From contig JAFYOU010000028.1 of the NCBI GenBank assembly GCA_017560095.1, forward strand, positions 1 to 57,076: a DNA stretch of 57,076 nt. Reading direction: 5' to 3'. A program made the position numbers and the translations under genes. Of this stretch, positions 1 to 7,976 are shown piece after piece. Numbering within the stretch: position 1 is the stretch's first letter; each line of letters opens with the position of its first letter. This DNA is from Candidatus Gastranaerophilales bacterium (GTDB taxonomy: Bacteria > Cyanobacteriota > Vampirovibrionia > Gastranaerophilales > Gastranaerophilaceae). The notes under the pieces are model-generated. The model was given only the letters and a program-made list of their open reading frames with translations, had not been told where the DNA came from and searched no databases.

Positions 1-32
1 GTTAAAGCAAGCCGTTATTTTCTTCTTTTTTG

Positions 33-90
33 GTTCCATTTTTTCTTCTTTTGATTACGGCGTTTGAGTGCAAAAGAAGAAAAAATGAAC
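33..90. repeat. long inverted repeat, imperfect 21-bp stem
   Basis: Positions 37-53 (CATTTTTTCTTCTTTTG) are the exact reverse complement of 71-87. After one bulged base the pairing continues for four more pairs (33-36 with 87-90). The loop is 17 bases. It lies in the gene-free stretch before tig. It could fold in RNA of either strand, but it has no T-run that would make it a standard terminator. Confidence 0.6.
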
Positions 91-91
91 T

Positions 92-105
92 GGAGCTTTA
101 GCTCC
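92..105. repeat. short GC-containing hairpin
   Basis: GGAGCTTTAGCTCC is self-complementary and lies 4 bases after the long inverted repeat. Function unknown. No T-tract follows. Confidence 0.5.
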
Positions 106-140
106 AAAGGAAAACAGAGCCTTTTGTTTTTAAAGAAAAT

Positions 141-165
141 TGAATAAAATAATACATTTTATTCA
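141..165. repeat. perfect 10-bp inverted repeat, AT only stem
   Basis: TGAATAAAAT at 141-150 pairs with ATTTTATTCA at 156-165 around the loop AATAC. It could be a weak terminator of an upstream gene outside the window or an operator upstream of tig. Bases 1-271 contain no convincing coding region. Confidence 0.5.
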
Positions 166-217
166 AAAAGTGCCCTATTAAAGATTTAATAATGCTAAGC
201 TTAATAAATACTCTAAA

Positions 218-248
218 TTGACCATGTTTTATATTTTTGATTTATAAT
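218..248 (+). promoter_or_regulatory. sigma70-type promoter of tig-clpP-clpX
   Basis: TTGACC at 218-223 and TATAAT at 243-248 are separated by 19 bases, slightly long. The predicted transcript starts near 255 and gives a leader of about 30 bases before the tig start. Confidence 0.5.
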
Positions 249-283
249 ATATTATACGTAATTACTATAAAATGAGAGGTGCC

Positions 284-1570
284 ATGACAAATACAGTTAC
301 AATTGATGATAAAAATATCGCAACTATAGATATGACCATTGCTTCGGATGTAGCAAAGAAGATGTATGAAAATACTCTAAGAGCATATAGTGCAAATATT
401 AATATTGCAGGATTTAGAAAAGGCAAAGCTCCAGCTCCTATTGTTGAAAAATATGTTGGTGCAGATAGAGTTAAGATGGAAGTGATTGATAGATTATTTC
501 CAGGTGAGTTCCAAAAAGTGGTTTCAGAAAATAAATTAAACATTGCTTTTACTCCTGCTATTGAATCTTATGAATTTGAATTAGGAAAAGATGTAACAAT
601 CAAGGCAACTGTTGAATTGAAACCTGAAATTAAATTAGGTGCTTTTAAAGATGTTGAAGTAGAATATGCTGAATTTAAAAATCCTGCTGATGCACTAGAT
701 AAAGAATTAGAAATGACGCAAAAAAGATTTTCAACATTAAATGTTGTTGAAAGAGCTGCAACCGATAAAGATACTGTAGTGTTTGATTTTGAAGGTTTCG
801 TAGGAGATGAAAAAATTGAGCATGGCGAAGGTAAAAATTATACACTTGATCTTGCAAATTCAAACTTTATTCCTGGTTTTGCTGAAGGTTTAGTTGGTCA
901 TGCTGCAGGTGAAGAATTTGCAATTGACGTAACTTTCCCAGAAGAATATCACGAAGAAAAATTAAAAGGCGCTAAGGCTCAATTTAAAATCAAATTAAAT
1001 GAAGTTAAAGAAAGAGTTCTTCCTGAATTAAATGATGAATTAGCAAAAAAAGCAGGCAAGGATACTTTAGATGCCCTAAAAGAAGATATTCAAAAATATT
1101 TAGATAATATGGCTAAAAACCAAAATGATAGAGCGAAATCAGATGCAATCTTTAACAAAGTTGCTGATGCTACTGAAATTAAAATTCAAGATTCAATGTT
1201 GAATCGTGAATACGAGGCAATTGTTGAAGAGGCTAAAGTTGGTGCTCAACAACAAGGTGCCGATTTTGACAAATTGGTTGAAGCTGAAGGAAAAGAATCA
1301 GTTGAAGCTAGATTTAAAGAAGAAGCAGCAAAAAGAATTAAAAACTCTTTAATTGTTGAAAAAATCGCACAAGAGGCTGATTTAAAAATTGAGCAAAAAG
1401 ATATAATGGAACATATTAATCAATTGGCTATGATGTATGGAATGGCTCCAACTCAATTATTTGAAGAAATGAGAAAAAATCCAAATTCATTTGCTGCAAT
1501 ATCTCAACAAATTACTGCCAATAAGGTTAATGAATATCTATTAGAAAACAATAAATTTTTAGCAAAATAA
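284..1570 (+). CDS. tig: trigger factor (ribosome-associated chaperone and peptidyl-prolyl isomerase)
   Basis: Trigger factor binds the ribosome at the exit tunnel and helps nascent chains fold. The N-terminal domain carries the family's ribosome-binding signature GFRKGKAP near residue 45. An FKBP-type isomerase domain follows at about residues 150-245 (VFDFEGFVGDEKIEHGEG region), then the long helical C-terminal domain. Length, 428 aa, is normal. An in-frame ATG at 272 also exists, but the GAGAGG at 274-279 overlaps it and lies a usable distance before the ATG at 284, so 284 is preferred. First gene of tig-clpP-clpX, the same order as in many bacteria. The gap to clpP is 23 bases. Confidence 0.95.
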   Translation: MTNTVTIDDKNIATIDMTIASDVAKKMYENTLRAYSANINIAGFRKGKAPAPIVEKYVGADRVKMEVIDRLFPGEFQKVVSENKLNIAFTPAIESYEFELGKDVTIKATVELKPEIKLGAFKDVEVEYAEFKNPADALDKELEMTQKRFSTLNVVERAATDKDTVVFDFEGFVGDEKIEHGEGKNYTLDLANSNFIPGFAEGLVGHAAGEEFAIDVTFPEEYHEEKLKGAKAQFKIKLNEVKERVLPELNDELAKKAGKDTLDALKEDIQKYLDNMAKNQNDRAKSDAIFNKVADATEIKIQDSMLNREYEAIVEEAKVGAQQQGADFDKLVEAEGKESVEARFKEEAAKRIKNSLIVEKIAQEADLKIEQKDIMEHINQLAMMYGMAPTQLFEEMRKNPNSFAAISQQITANKVNEYLLENNKFLAK

Positions 1571-1593
1571 AAAATTGAAAGGATAAAATTAGA

Positions 1594-2184
1594 ATGAGTT
1601 TCGTTCCTGTAGTTATAGAACAATCATCTAGAGGTGAGAGAAGTTTTGATATATTCTCAAGATTATTAAGAGAAAGAATTATTTTCTTGGGAACTCCAAT
1701 TGATGATATGGTTGCAAATTTAATAGTAGCTCAATTGTTACTTTTGGATAGTGAAAATTCCGAAAAAGATATTATGTTGTATATCAATTCTCCAGGTGGT
1801 TCTGTAACTGCGGGTCTTGCGATTTATGATACTATGCAACATATTAGGGCTGATGTTTCTACAATTTGTTTAGGTCAGGCTGCTTCAATGGGTGCATTCT
1901 TGCTATCTTCAGGTGCTAAAGGAAAACGTTTAGCGCTTCCACATTCAAGAGTATTGATTCATCAACCTTTAGGTGGTGCTCAAGGTCAAGCGACAGATAT
2001 CGAAATTCAAGCTAATGAAATTATAAGAATTAAAAAATCATTGAATTCAATTTTAGCTTCTAACACTGGTCAACCTCTAAAGAAAATTGAAAAAGATACT
2101 GACAGAGACTATATTATGACAGCGCAAGAAGCAGTTGAATATGGCATGATTGACAAAGTAATCACACTTGAAGAAAATAAATAA
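1594..2184 (+). CDS. clpP: ATP-dependent Clp protease proteolytic subunit
   Basis: ClpP is the serine peptidase of the ClpXP/ClpAP machines in the cytosol. The catalytic triad is visible as Ser98 (AASMGAF), His123 (VLIHQPLGG) and Asp172 (DRDYIM), close to the E. coli positions. The 196-aa length is typical, with a short N-terminal extension that is probably processed. GAAAGGA lies 10 bases before the ATG. It is followed after 20 bases by clpX, its partner unfoldase, so the two are very probably co-transcribed with tig. Confidence 0.97.
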   Translation: MSFVPVVIEQSSRGERSFDIFSRLLRERIIFLGTPIDDMVANLIVAQLLLLDSENSEKDIMLYINSPGGSVTAGLAIYDTMQHIRADVSTICLGQAASMGAFLLSSGAKGKRLALPHSRVLIHQPLGGAQGQATDIEIQANEIIRIKKSLNSILASNTGQPLKKIEKDTDRDYIMTAQEAVEYGMIDKVITLEENK

Positions 2185-2204
2185 AATTATTAAAAGGGAA
2201 TAAA

Positions 2205-3503
2205 ATGGCAAAACCAACTGATCCAAATTTAAAATGTTCATTTTGTGGCAAAACTCAAGACCAAGTTAAAAAGTTAATTGCTGGTCCTGATGTTTGCATT
2301 TGTGATGAGTGCATTGAATTATGTAATGAGATTTTAGATGAGGAATTGTTTAACTTTAAGCAAGAAGAAAAAGACGAAAATGCAGAAGTAAAAGTTGAAT
2401 CTATACCAAAACCTCAAGAAATTAAAGCTTATTTAGATGAACACATTGTTGGTCAAAATGATGCAAAGAAAGTTTTGGCAGTTGCTGTTTATAACCATTA
2501 TAAAAGAATTGCTCACAATATGGAGCAACCCGATTCAGATATTGAAATTCAAAAAAGCAACATCTTGTTGGTTGGCCCAACAGGTTCTGGTAAAACATTA
2601 TTAGCACAAACTTTAGCTAAAATGTTAAATGTTCCTTTTGCGGTTGCCGATGCTACAACATTAACAGAAGCTGGCTATGTTGGAGATGATGTTGAAAACA
2701 TTTTATTAAGATTATATCAAAGTGCCGATTACGATGCTAAAAAAGCAGAACGAGGCATAATTTACGTTGATGAAATTGACAAAATTGCAAGAAAATCTGA
2801 AAATCCATCAATAACTCGTGACGTTTCAGGCGAAGGTGTACAACAAGCATTGTTGAAAATGATAGAAGGTACAGTTGCTAATGTTCCTCCTCAAGGAGGC
2901 AGAAAGCATCCTCATCAAGAGTTTATTCAAATCAATACAAGCAATATTTTATTTATTGTTGGTGGTGCTTTTGTTGGATTGGAAAAAATTGTTGAAAGAC
3001 GTGCAGGCTCAACTCAATCTGTAGGTTTTGGCTCAACTGGAATGACTACCGAAGAAAAAGAAAGAGAACAGGCAAGAATTCTTAAAAAATTACAACCAGA
3101 TGACTTATTGAAATTTGGTTTAATTCCTGAATTTATTGGAAGAATTCCCGTATACACCGTATTAGATGCGCTTGATGAATCAACATTAAAAATGATTCTT
3201 ACTAAACCAAAAAATGCAATTGTAAAACAATATCAATGTCTATTGGGTATGGATGGAGTTGATTTAAAATTTGAAGATGAAGCAATTGATTTGATTGCAA
3301 AAGAAGCATTGAAACGTAAAACTGGTGCTCGTGCATTAAGATCTATTGTTGAAGAAATAATGCTTGATATTATGTATGAAGTTCCATCTAAAGAAGACAT
3401 TAAAGAGTTTGTTGTAACCAAGGAGATGGTTGAAAAAAAGCAGTTACCCCAATCGGCAGAAGTCGTACAACTTCCAATGAAACAAAAGGAAGAAATCGCA
3501 TAA
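2205..3503 (+). CDS. clpX: Clp protease ATP-binding subunit ClpX
   Basis: ClpX is the AAA+ unfoldase that feeds proteins into ClpP. The N-terminal zinc-binding domain shows CSFCG...CICDEC (four Cys, residues ~11-40). Then come Walker A GPTGSGKT (~residue 125), Walker B IIYVDEID (~185) and sensor/arginine-finger regions around [11 protein letters not shown]. Length 432 aa is usual. Start ATG is preceded by AAAGGGA. A strong terminator follows directly and ends the tig-clpP-clpX operon. Confidence 0.97.
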   Translation: MAKPTDPNLKCSFCGKTQDQVKKLIAGPDVCICDECIELCNEILDEELFNFKQEEKDENAEVKVESIPKPQEIKAYLDEHIVGQNDAKKVLAVAVYNHYKRIAHNMEQPDSDIEIQKSNILLVGPTGSGKTLLAQTLAKMLNVPFAVADATTLTEAGYVGDDVENILLRLYQSADYDAKKAERGIIYVDEIDKIARKSENPSITRDVSGEGVQQALLKMIEGTVANVPPQGGRKHPHQEFIQINTSNILFIVGGAFVGLEKIVERRAGSTQSVGFGSTGMTTEEKEREQARILKKLQPDDLLKFGLIPEFIGRIPVYTVLDALDESTLKMILTKPKNAIVKQYQCLLGMDGVDLKFEDEAIDLIAKEALKRKTGARALRSIVEEIMLDIMYEVPSKEDIKEFVVTKEMVEKKQLPQSAEVVQLPMKQKEEIA

Positions 3504-3506
3504 AAT

Positions 3507-3530
3507 AAAGCTCCCAAAAGGGAGCTTTTT
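3507..3530 (+). terminator. rho-independent terminator after clpX
   Basis: AAAGCTCCC pairs with GGGAGCTTT around an AAAA loop and runs into a T-tract. It starts 4 bases after the clpX stop codon. Confidence 0.93.
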
Positions 3531-3544
3531 AAATATATTTTTGT

Positions 3545-3550
3545 TATACT
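3545..3550 (+). promoter_or_regulatory. -10 element of leuC-type gene
   Basis: TATACT lies 29 bases before the ATG at 3579, immediately downstream of the clpX terminator. No good -35 hexamer is visible. AGAGGAAG (3567-3574) provides the ribosome-binding site. Confidence 0.4.
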
Positions 3551-3578
3551 TAAGAAAAATATTAATAGAGGAAGAAAC

Positions 3579-4811
3579 ATGGGATTAACACTAGCTCAAA
3601 AAATATTATCAGCTCATGCTGATCATGAGGTTCAAGTTGGAGAATTGGTTGTAGCAAATATTGATGTTTGCGCTACTCAAGATGGAACGGGGCCATTAGC
3701 TATAAAAGAATTTAAAAAACTTGGTAAGCCTTTGAAAAATCCAAAAAGAACAATACTTTTTATAGATCATGCTGCACCATCCCCAAGAAAAGAATTGTCT
3801 AATGCTCATAATATAATTCGTGATTTTGCTAAAGAATATGGCGCAGTGTTATCTGATATCGGCTGTGGCGTTTGTCATCAAAGATTGATAGAGGACTACG
3901 TTAATCCAGGAGAGATTTTAGTCGGTGCCGATTCTCATACTTGTACATCTGGCGCACTTGGCGCTTTTGCAACTGGTATGGGATCAACCGATATTGCTGT
4001 TTCAATGGCGTTTGGAAAGACATGGTTTAAGGTTCCGCCTTCATTTAAAATTGAAGTTAGTGGGAAATTCCAAGATAATGTAGTTTCGAAAGATTTAATG
4101 CTTTATTTGATTGGTTTAATTGGTGCAGATGGTGCAACATATAAAGTTTTAGAATTTTGCGGCGAAACAATTCAAAATATGTCGATGTCTGAACGTTTCA
4201 CTCTTGCCAACATGGCTGTTGAAGCTGGAGCAAAAGCTGGTTTATTTGAAACAGATGAAAAGACATGCGAGTTTTTAACAACACGAGGTCGTGCAGATAA
4301 ATTTAAAGAAATCAAAATGGATAACGATGCTCAATATGAAAAAATAATAAAAATTGATGCTTCGGTTATAAAACCAATGGTTTCATGTCCTCATACAGTT
4401 GATAATGTAAAAACTGCAGATGAATTAAATGATATTAAAGTAAACCAAGTTTTTGTTGGCACTTGTACAAATGGAAGAATTGAAGACTTAAGAGTTGTTG
4501 CAAATGTTTTAAAAGGCAATAAAGTCAATGAAAACGTTAGAATGATAATAGCTCCTGCTTCAAAAGATATTTATGTTCAAGCAGCCAAGGAAGGTTTATT
4601 GGAAATTTTCCTAGAGTCTGGTGCAAATTTAATTCCAGCTGGCTGTGGACCTTGTGTTGGTGTTCATGGTGGAATTTTGGGAGATGGCGAAGTTTGTCTT
4701 GCAACTCAAAATCGCAATTTCCAAGGAAGAATGGGTAATACTGAAGGTTTTATTTATCTTTCAAGTCCATACACAGCTGCTAAATCAGCTATTAGAGGTT
4801 ATATCTGTTAG
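3579..4811 (+). CDS. leuC: 3-isopropylmalate dehydratase large subunit (LeuC/HacA-type aconitase family)
   Basis: Aconitase-superfamily large subunit that isomerises 2- to 3-isopropylmalate in leucine synthesis using a [4Fe-4S] cluster. Cluster ligands are recognisable: the Cys in FVGTCTNGR (~residue 299) and the CxxC in PAGCGPCVGVHGG (~358-361). Other family motifs are DHAAPSP, DIGCGVCHQ and GADSHTCTSGALGAFATGMGSTD. At 410 aa it is the shorter two-subunit form, which needs a separate LeuD; none is next to it. The archaeal-type LeuC and homoaconitase families are close, so substrate is inferred. Its 3' end overlaps the convergent downstream gene by 27 bases. Confidence 0.85.
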   Translation: MGLTLAQKILSAHADHEVQVGELVVANIDVCATQDGTGPLAIKEFKKLGKPLKNPKRTILFIDHAAPSPRKELSNAHNIIRDFAKEYGAVLSDIGCGVCHQRLIEDYVNPGEILVGADSHTCTSGALGAFATGMGSTDIAVSMAFGKTWFKVPPSFKIEVSGKFQDNVVSKDLMLYLIGLIGADGATYKVLEFCGETIQNMSMSERFTLANMAVEAGAKAGLFETDEKTCEFLTTRGRADKFKEIKMDNDAQYEKIIKIDASVIKPMVSCPHTVDNVKTADELNDIKVNQVFVGTCTNGRIEDLRVVANVLKGNKVNENVRMIIAPASKDIYVQAAKEGLLEIFLESGANLIPAGCGPCVGVHGGILGDGEVCLATQNRNFQGRMGNTEGFIYLSSPYTAAKSAIRGYIC

Positions 4812-6824
4812 TTTAATTTCGGATTTGAGTTTTTGAATAAATTCGTCTCTGTATAAAAAACCTAGATGAGACCCATTATTAAATAAAATTAATTTATCAT
4901 CGCAAAAGCCTTTTAATTCTTTTAATTGGCTTTTGTTTGTTAAATAATCATCTATACTATGAAAGATTTTATAATTATCTTTGTTTATTAAATAATTTGA
5001 TATAGAGTTTAGTGTGTTTGTATTTTCTAATTCTTCTTTTGTGTGATTCGCTAAGAGATATTTTTCGGTGTAGTCCATAAAGTTTGAATTGCTAATCATC
5101 TCATATAATTCTTTTTTGTTGATCTCTGGATTTTTTCTTGTTTCAATTGCATATATTAAATCTGATAGTTTTTGATGGAAAATAAAACCACTAATTAATT
5201 TTGCTTCGTAATTTGTAAAAGGTAATTGAACTATATTTTTCTGTAGTTCTTTTTTGTTTTTAAAGGCTCTTATTACTTTTGCGGTTGTTTGAGCCAAAAT
5301 TTCTTTAAAATCTTCGGGTTTGTTTTTCCAAGAATCAATTATTTTATCGATTTTATTTATTGCATAAAAAAGTTCATAAGGCGGACAAATTGCAATAAAT
5401 TTATCTATATTATTTGCTCCAATTTCATATTGTTCATTTGCTAAAAACAAAACCGTGTAAGCACCAAGCGATGTTCCTAGTGCGGTTCTAGATAAAAATG
5501 TTCTATCATATTTTTTAGATAAGTTTTTAATAATATTATTAACTAATAAATTTATGTATTTTATATCAGTTTTAATATCCCCAGGATGATGTGAATTATC
5601 TATACTTTTTAAAAATTCCCATTGAAAATGACTTCCTAAAATAATTGCGCTATATCCTTCGTCGTAAAACATTTTAGCTAAAATTGAGCTATGAGAATTA
5701 TTTACTCCTTCACCAATGGATGGAAAAATTATTACCAGTGGTGATTGCTTGTTTTTTTGTAAAATGTATTTATAATTATATTTTGGATAATTTTTAAGTA
5801 TTTCAATAGTTCCTGTTTTTATTTTTTTGTTAAAATTTCTGTTCCATAATGATAATTCATTCCAAAAATATTTTTTGCTCTCTTTTAGGTCAAATAATGC
5901 TGTTCGCATAGAATCCAAAATAGGATTTTGCGGATTGTAGTCAGCAAGAATAATATCTGCATTTAATTCATTATCGAAAAATTCATTAACAATTAAATTT
6001 TCGCTTTTGCTTAATTTTCCTTTGACGTTAAGATTTTCCTTTGGAGTTGTATCGACTAATTCAATTTCATCATTAAAATCGTTTTTAATGTTTTCAATTA
6101 CATTTTTTCTATCGTAATTTGACAATTTGATATATTTTTCAATGCCAAAAAATTTTCGAGCTATATCATAAGGGTCTATAAAATTTGATTCAACCATTTT
6201 AATCATCGGTTGAATGTATGCTGTTCTATTAACTAACAATCCAGCTTTAATTGCTGCTGTTATTGGTGTTGTGATGTATGTTGTAGGGTTGAGCGTAAAA
6301 TCTAAAATTCTTCCGAACAAATCTCTAGTGGTGGTCGAGGATATAAATGGCATAACTAAATATTTTCCGCATTTGCATTTGCATTTTGCCAGAGCTTGTT
6401 CCATATCTTCATCATATAATTCAAGATTAAATAGCTTATTTGCAATATCAATTAAACCTGCAACGCCAAGCGTTGTGTTAATTAAAAATCTTTTTGTTTC
6501 GTGTTTAATTGCTTCAATATCCCTTTGCAATAGAGAGCTTATAACTCTTTTTGGATATTCAATATTAGAATAAGCCATATTTAGACTATCAATTATAAAA
6601 TTTGGGACTAATGTTGCCCAAAGTGTATGAATTTTTTTAGCAAAAAGTTTATTCATTTTTAAGTTGAAATTAAATATTTTGCGATTTATACATTCGTTTA
6701 TGTCTTTATCTATGTAAAATTCGGATAATGGTGGGTATTTTTTATGTGCGTGAAATGTTTGCGCTATACACAAATTGCTAATTAAAAGATTAATTAGTAA
6801 AAATAAACTAATAATTTTTTTCAA
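4785..6824 (-). CDS. MlaA (VacJ)-like domain fused to an alpha/beta-hydrolase domain
   Basis: 679 aa with an N-terminal signal peptide (hydrophobic residues 4-17). Residues ~40-250 match the MlaA outer-membrane lipid-asymmetry family: NRKIFNFNLKMN, the hallmark FLINTTLGVAGLIDIA (113-128), then MPFISSTTTRDLFGRILD. Residues ~350-679 look like an alpha/beta hydrolase: strand-rich PLVIIFPSIGEG, nucleophile elbow GTSLGA (Ser452), candidate acid in HSIDD (625/626), and His653 in GSHLGF. The signal peptide has no canonical lipobox (SNLC; cleavage after CIA is plausible), so it may not be a lipoprotein. The start is TTG (6822-6824), chosen because it gives an MKK-type signal peptide and no ATG lies nearby. 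No other mla genes are adjacent. The domain calls are firm; the joint function (a phospholipase or acyltransferase tied to lipid removal) is inference. Confidence 0.8.
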   Translation of the reverse strand: MKKIISLFLLINLLISNLCIAQTFHAHKKYPPLSEFYIDKDINECINRKIFNFNLKMNKLFAKKIHTLWATLVPNFIIDSLNMAYSNIEYPKRVISSLLQRDIEAIKHETKRFLINTTLGVAGLIDIANKLFNLELYDEDMEQALAKCKCKCGKYLVMPFISSTTTRDLFGRILDFTLNPTTYITTPITAAIKAGLLVNRTAYIQPMIKMVESNFIDPYDIARKFFGIEKYIKLSNYDRKNVIENIKNDFNDEIELVDTTPKENLNVKGKLSKSENLIVNEFFDNELNADIILADYNPQNPILDSMRTALFDLKESKKYFWNELSLWNRNFNKKIKTGTIEILKNYPKYNYKYILQKNKQSPLVIIFPSIGEGVNNSHSSILAKMFYDEGYSAIILGSHFQWEFLKSIDNSHHPGDIKTDIKYINLLVNNIIKNLSKKYDRTFLSRTALGTSLGAYTVLFLANEQYEIGANNIDKFIAICPPYELFYAINKIDKIIDSWKNKPEDFKEILAQTTAKVIRAFKNKKELQKNIVQLPFTNYEAKLISGFIFHQKLSDLIYAIETRKNPEINKKELYEMISNSNFMDYTEKYLLANHTKEELENTNTLNSISNYLINKDNYKIFHSIDDYLTNKSQLKELKGFCDDKLILFNNGSHLGFLYRDEFIQKLKSEIKLTDITSNS

Positions 6825-6913
6825 TTTTAACTCTTTCTAACTTGCTAGTATTAAAGTTATATTGTTAATTTATAAAAAAATATATTAGCTTTCTTGGTAG
6901 TATTTTATGTATT

Positions 6914-6941
6914 AAAAAAGGTTGGCGCTTTGCCAACCTTT
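6914..6941 (-). terminator. terminator for the 88-aa protein gene
   Basis: AAAGGTTGGC pairs with GCCAACCTTT around a 5-base loop. On the minus strand it is followed by a T-run (A-run 6914-6919 on plus). It lies 19 bases past the stop of the minus-strand gene. Confidence 0.88.
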
Positions 6942-6959
6942 CGAGTATTTTATTTTCTA

Positions 6960-7226
6960 TTACTTTTCGTTTATTTTTTCTTTGATACTGTTAACTATCC
7001 CTTTAATGCAAGAAATAGCCAATGTAAAACCAATTACGCCTACTGCTGCGCCAACGCCATATTCTTTTATTGTTTTTGGGTCTTTACCTTTGTTTTTTAC
7101 AAAACTATCAAAAGATTGGTTTGCTACACCAAGGTATTTGATTGTTTTTCTACCTAAAGCTCGAACGCCTTGACCTGTGCGTTTAGCAATTTCTTGTATA
7201 TTTGCAGTGATGTTTTGAATTTGCAT
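6960..7226 (-). CDS. small membrane-associated protein of unknown function
   Basis: 88 aa, not recognised. A basic, amphipathic N-terminal half (RTGQGVRALGRKTIKYL) is followed by one likely membrane segment at about residues 56-77 (YGVGAAVGVIGFTLAISCI), then a charged tail. AAAGG lies about 6 bases before the ATG. It follows the 190-aa gene by 23 bases on the same strand and has its own terminator, so the two form a two-gene unit. Confidence 0.65.
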   Translation of the reverse strand: MQIQNITANIQEIAKRTGQGVRALGRKTIKYLGVANQSFDSFVKNKGKDPKTIKEYGVGAAVGVIGFTLAISCIKGIVNSIKEKINEK

Positions 7227-7249
7227 TATTTATGCCTTTATAAATTTTG

Positions 7250-7822
7250 TTAGCAATCCCAATCTGGCATTTCTTGGAATTGTTCATCTAGTTTATCAAG
7301 TGTTACTTCGGCTATATCAGCAGTATTATCTGCTACAAGTGCTGCAACTGCTGCAGCGGCAGTTGCATCTACTACTGCACATGGATTATTTATATTAAGT
7401 GTGTCTAGTGCTGTTTTTATAGTTTTAGCTTGTTTTCCGCCTGTACATTTTTCAAGAACTTCCCCAACTCTTTTTTGGAATTTTGGATCTACAGCATCGG
7501 TACCTTGTCTAAGTTTGTCGGCAACCCTTCCGATTGCTTTGCTTGTGTTATCGGCGTCAATTTTATTGCTAATACAAGAACATAATTTGGTAATGCCTTT
7601 TGCAAGTTCTTCTATAATTGTAACACCTGTTTTTCTTATTGTTTCTACAGCTGATTTACCTTTCATTGCACAAGCTGCACCGGTACCCAAACCTGCAGCA
7701 AGTGTCAGTCCATGTACTATGTCTTCTTTTGTGCCTGTATTTCCTTTTGCATTTCTCAAATTTTTAAATCTTGTCATAGGATTTACTGTAGGATTTGTTG
7801 CAGGAATAGCATTAATTGCCAT
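7250..7822 (-). CDS. hypothetical protein with alanine-rich hydrophobic segments
   Basis: 190 aa, family not recognised. There is no signal peptide. Two Gly/Ala-rich stretches (GLTLAAGLGTGAACAMKG near 38-55 and DATAAAAVAALVADNTADI near 152-170) could be membrane-inserting or amphipathic. A central region holds CSCIS. A clear AGGAG lies 8 bases before the ATG. It is the first gene of a unit with the downstream 88-aa protein. Confidence 0.65.
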   Translation of the reverse strand: MAINAIPATNPTVNPMTRFKNLRNAKGNTGTKEDIVHGLTLAAGLGTGAACAMKGKSAVETIRKTGVTIIEELAKGITKLCSCISNKIDADNTSKAIGRVADKLRQGTDAVDPKFQKRVGEVLEKCTGGKQAKTIKTALDTLNINNPCAVVDATAAAAVAALVADNTADIAEVTLDKLDEQFQEMPDWDC

Positions 7823-7846
7823 ATTTTTATCTCCTAGTTGAAGTCA

Positions 7847-7858
7847 ATACACCTGTAT
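7847..7858 (-). promoter_or_regulatory. palindromic motif upstream of the 190-aa gene
   Basis: ATACACCTGTAT is a perfect 5-bp inverted repeat around CC. On the gene's sense strand it reads ATACAGGTGTAT, 24 bases before the ATG. Nearly the same sequence, ATACAGGTGCAT, occurs in sense orientation at 45205-45216 upstream of another orphan gene. It could be an operator; two occurrences are thin evidence. Confidence 0.3.
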
Positions 7859-7976
7859 AAAATAGAAACAGAAATTTTATTGCTAATATAAGTTTTTATT
7901 TTAACAAATGTTTACAATTTACAACACAACATGTTTAGGATTATATTATATAATAAAATTTGTTTTTGCAACAGTA

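Noticed and set aside
272-283. Start of trigger factor at the first ATG
   Set aside because: It overlaps the ribosome-binding sequence that serves the ATG at 284, and the extra MRGA is not typical of the family.
4645-4836. Plus-strand 63-codon ORF inside leuC
   Set aside because: Lies in another frame of a well-conserved gene and has no ribosome-binding site.
6765-6824. Lipoprotein lipobox in the MlaA-hydrolase protein
   Set aside because: The only Cys (residue 19) is preceded by SNL, not by the small residues a lipobox needs; signal peptidase I cleavage is as likely.
6894-7173. Plus-strand hydrophobic ORFs opposite the 88-aa gene
   Set aside because: They are antisense shadows; the minus-strand gene has a ribosome-binding site and a correctly placed terminator.
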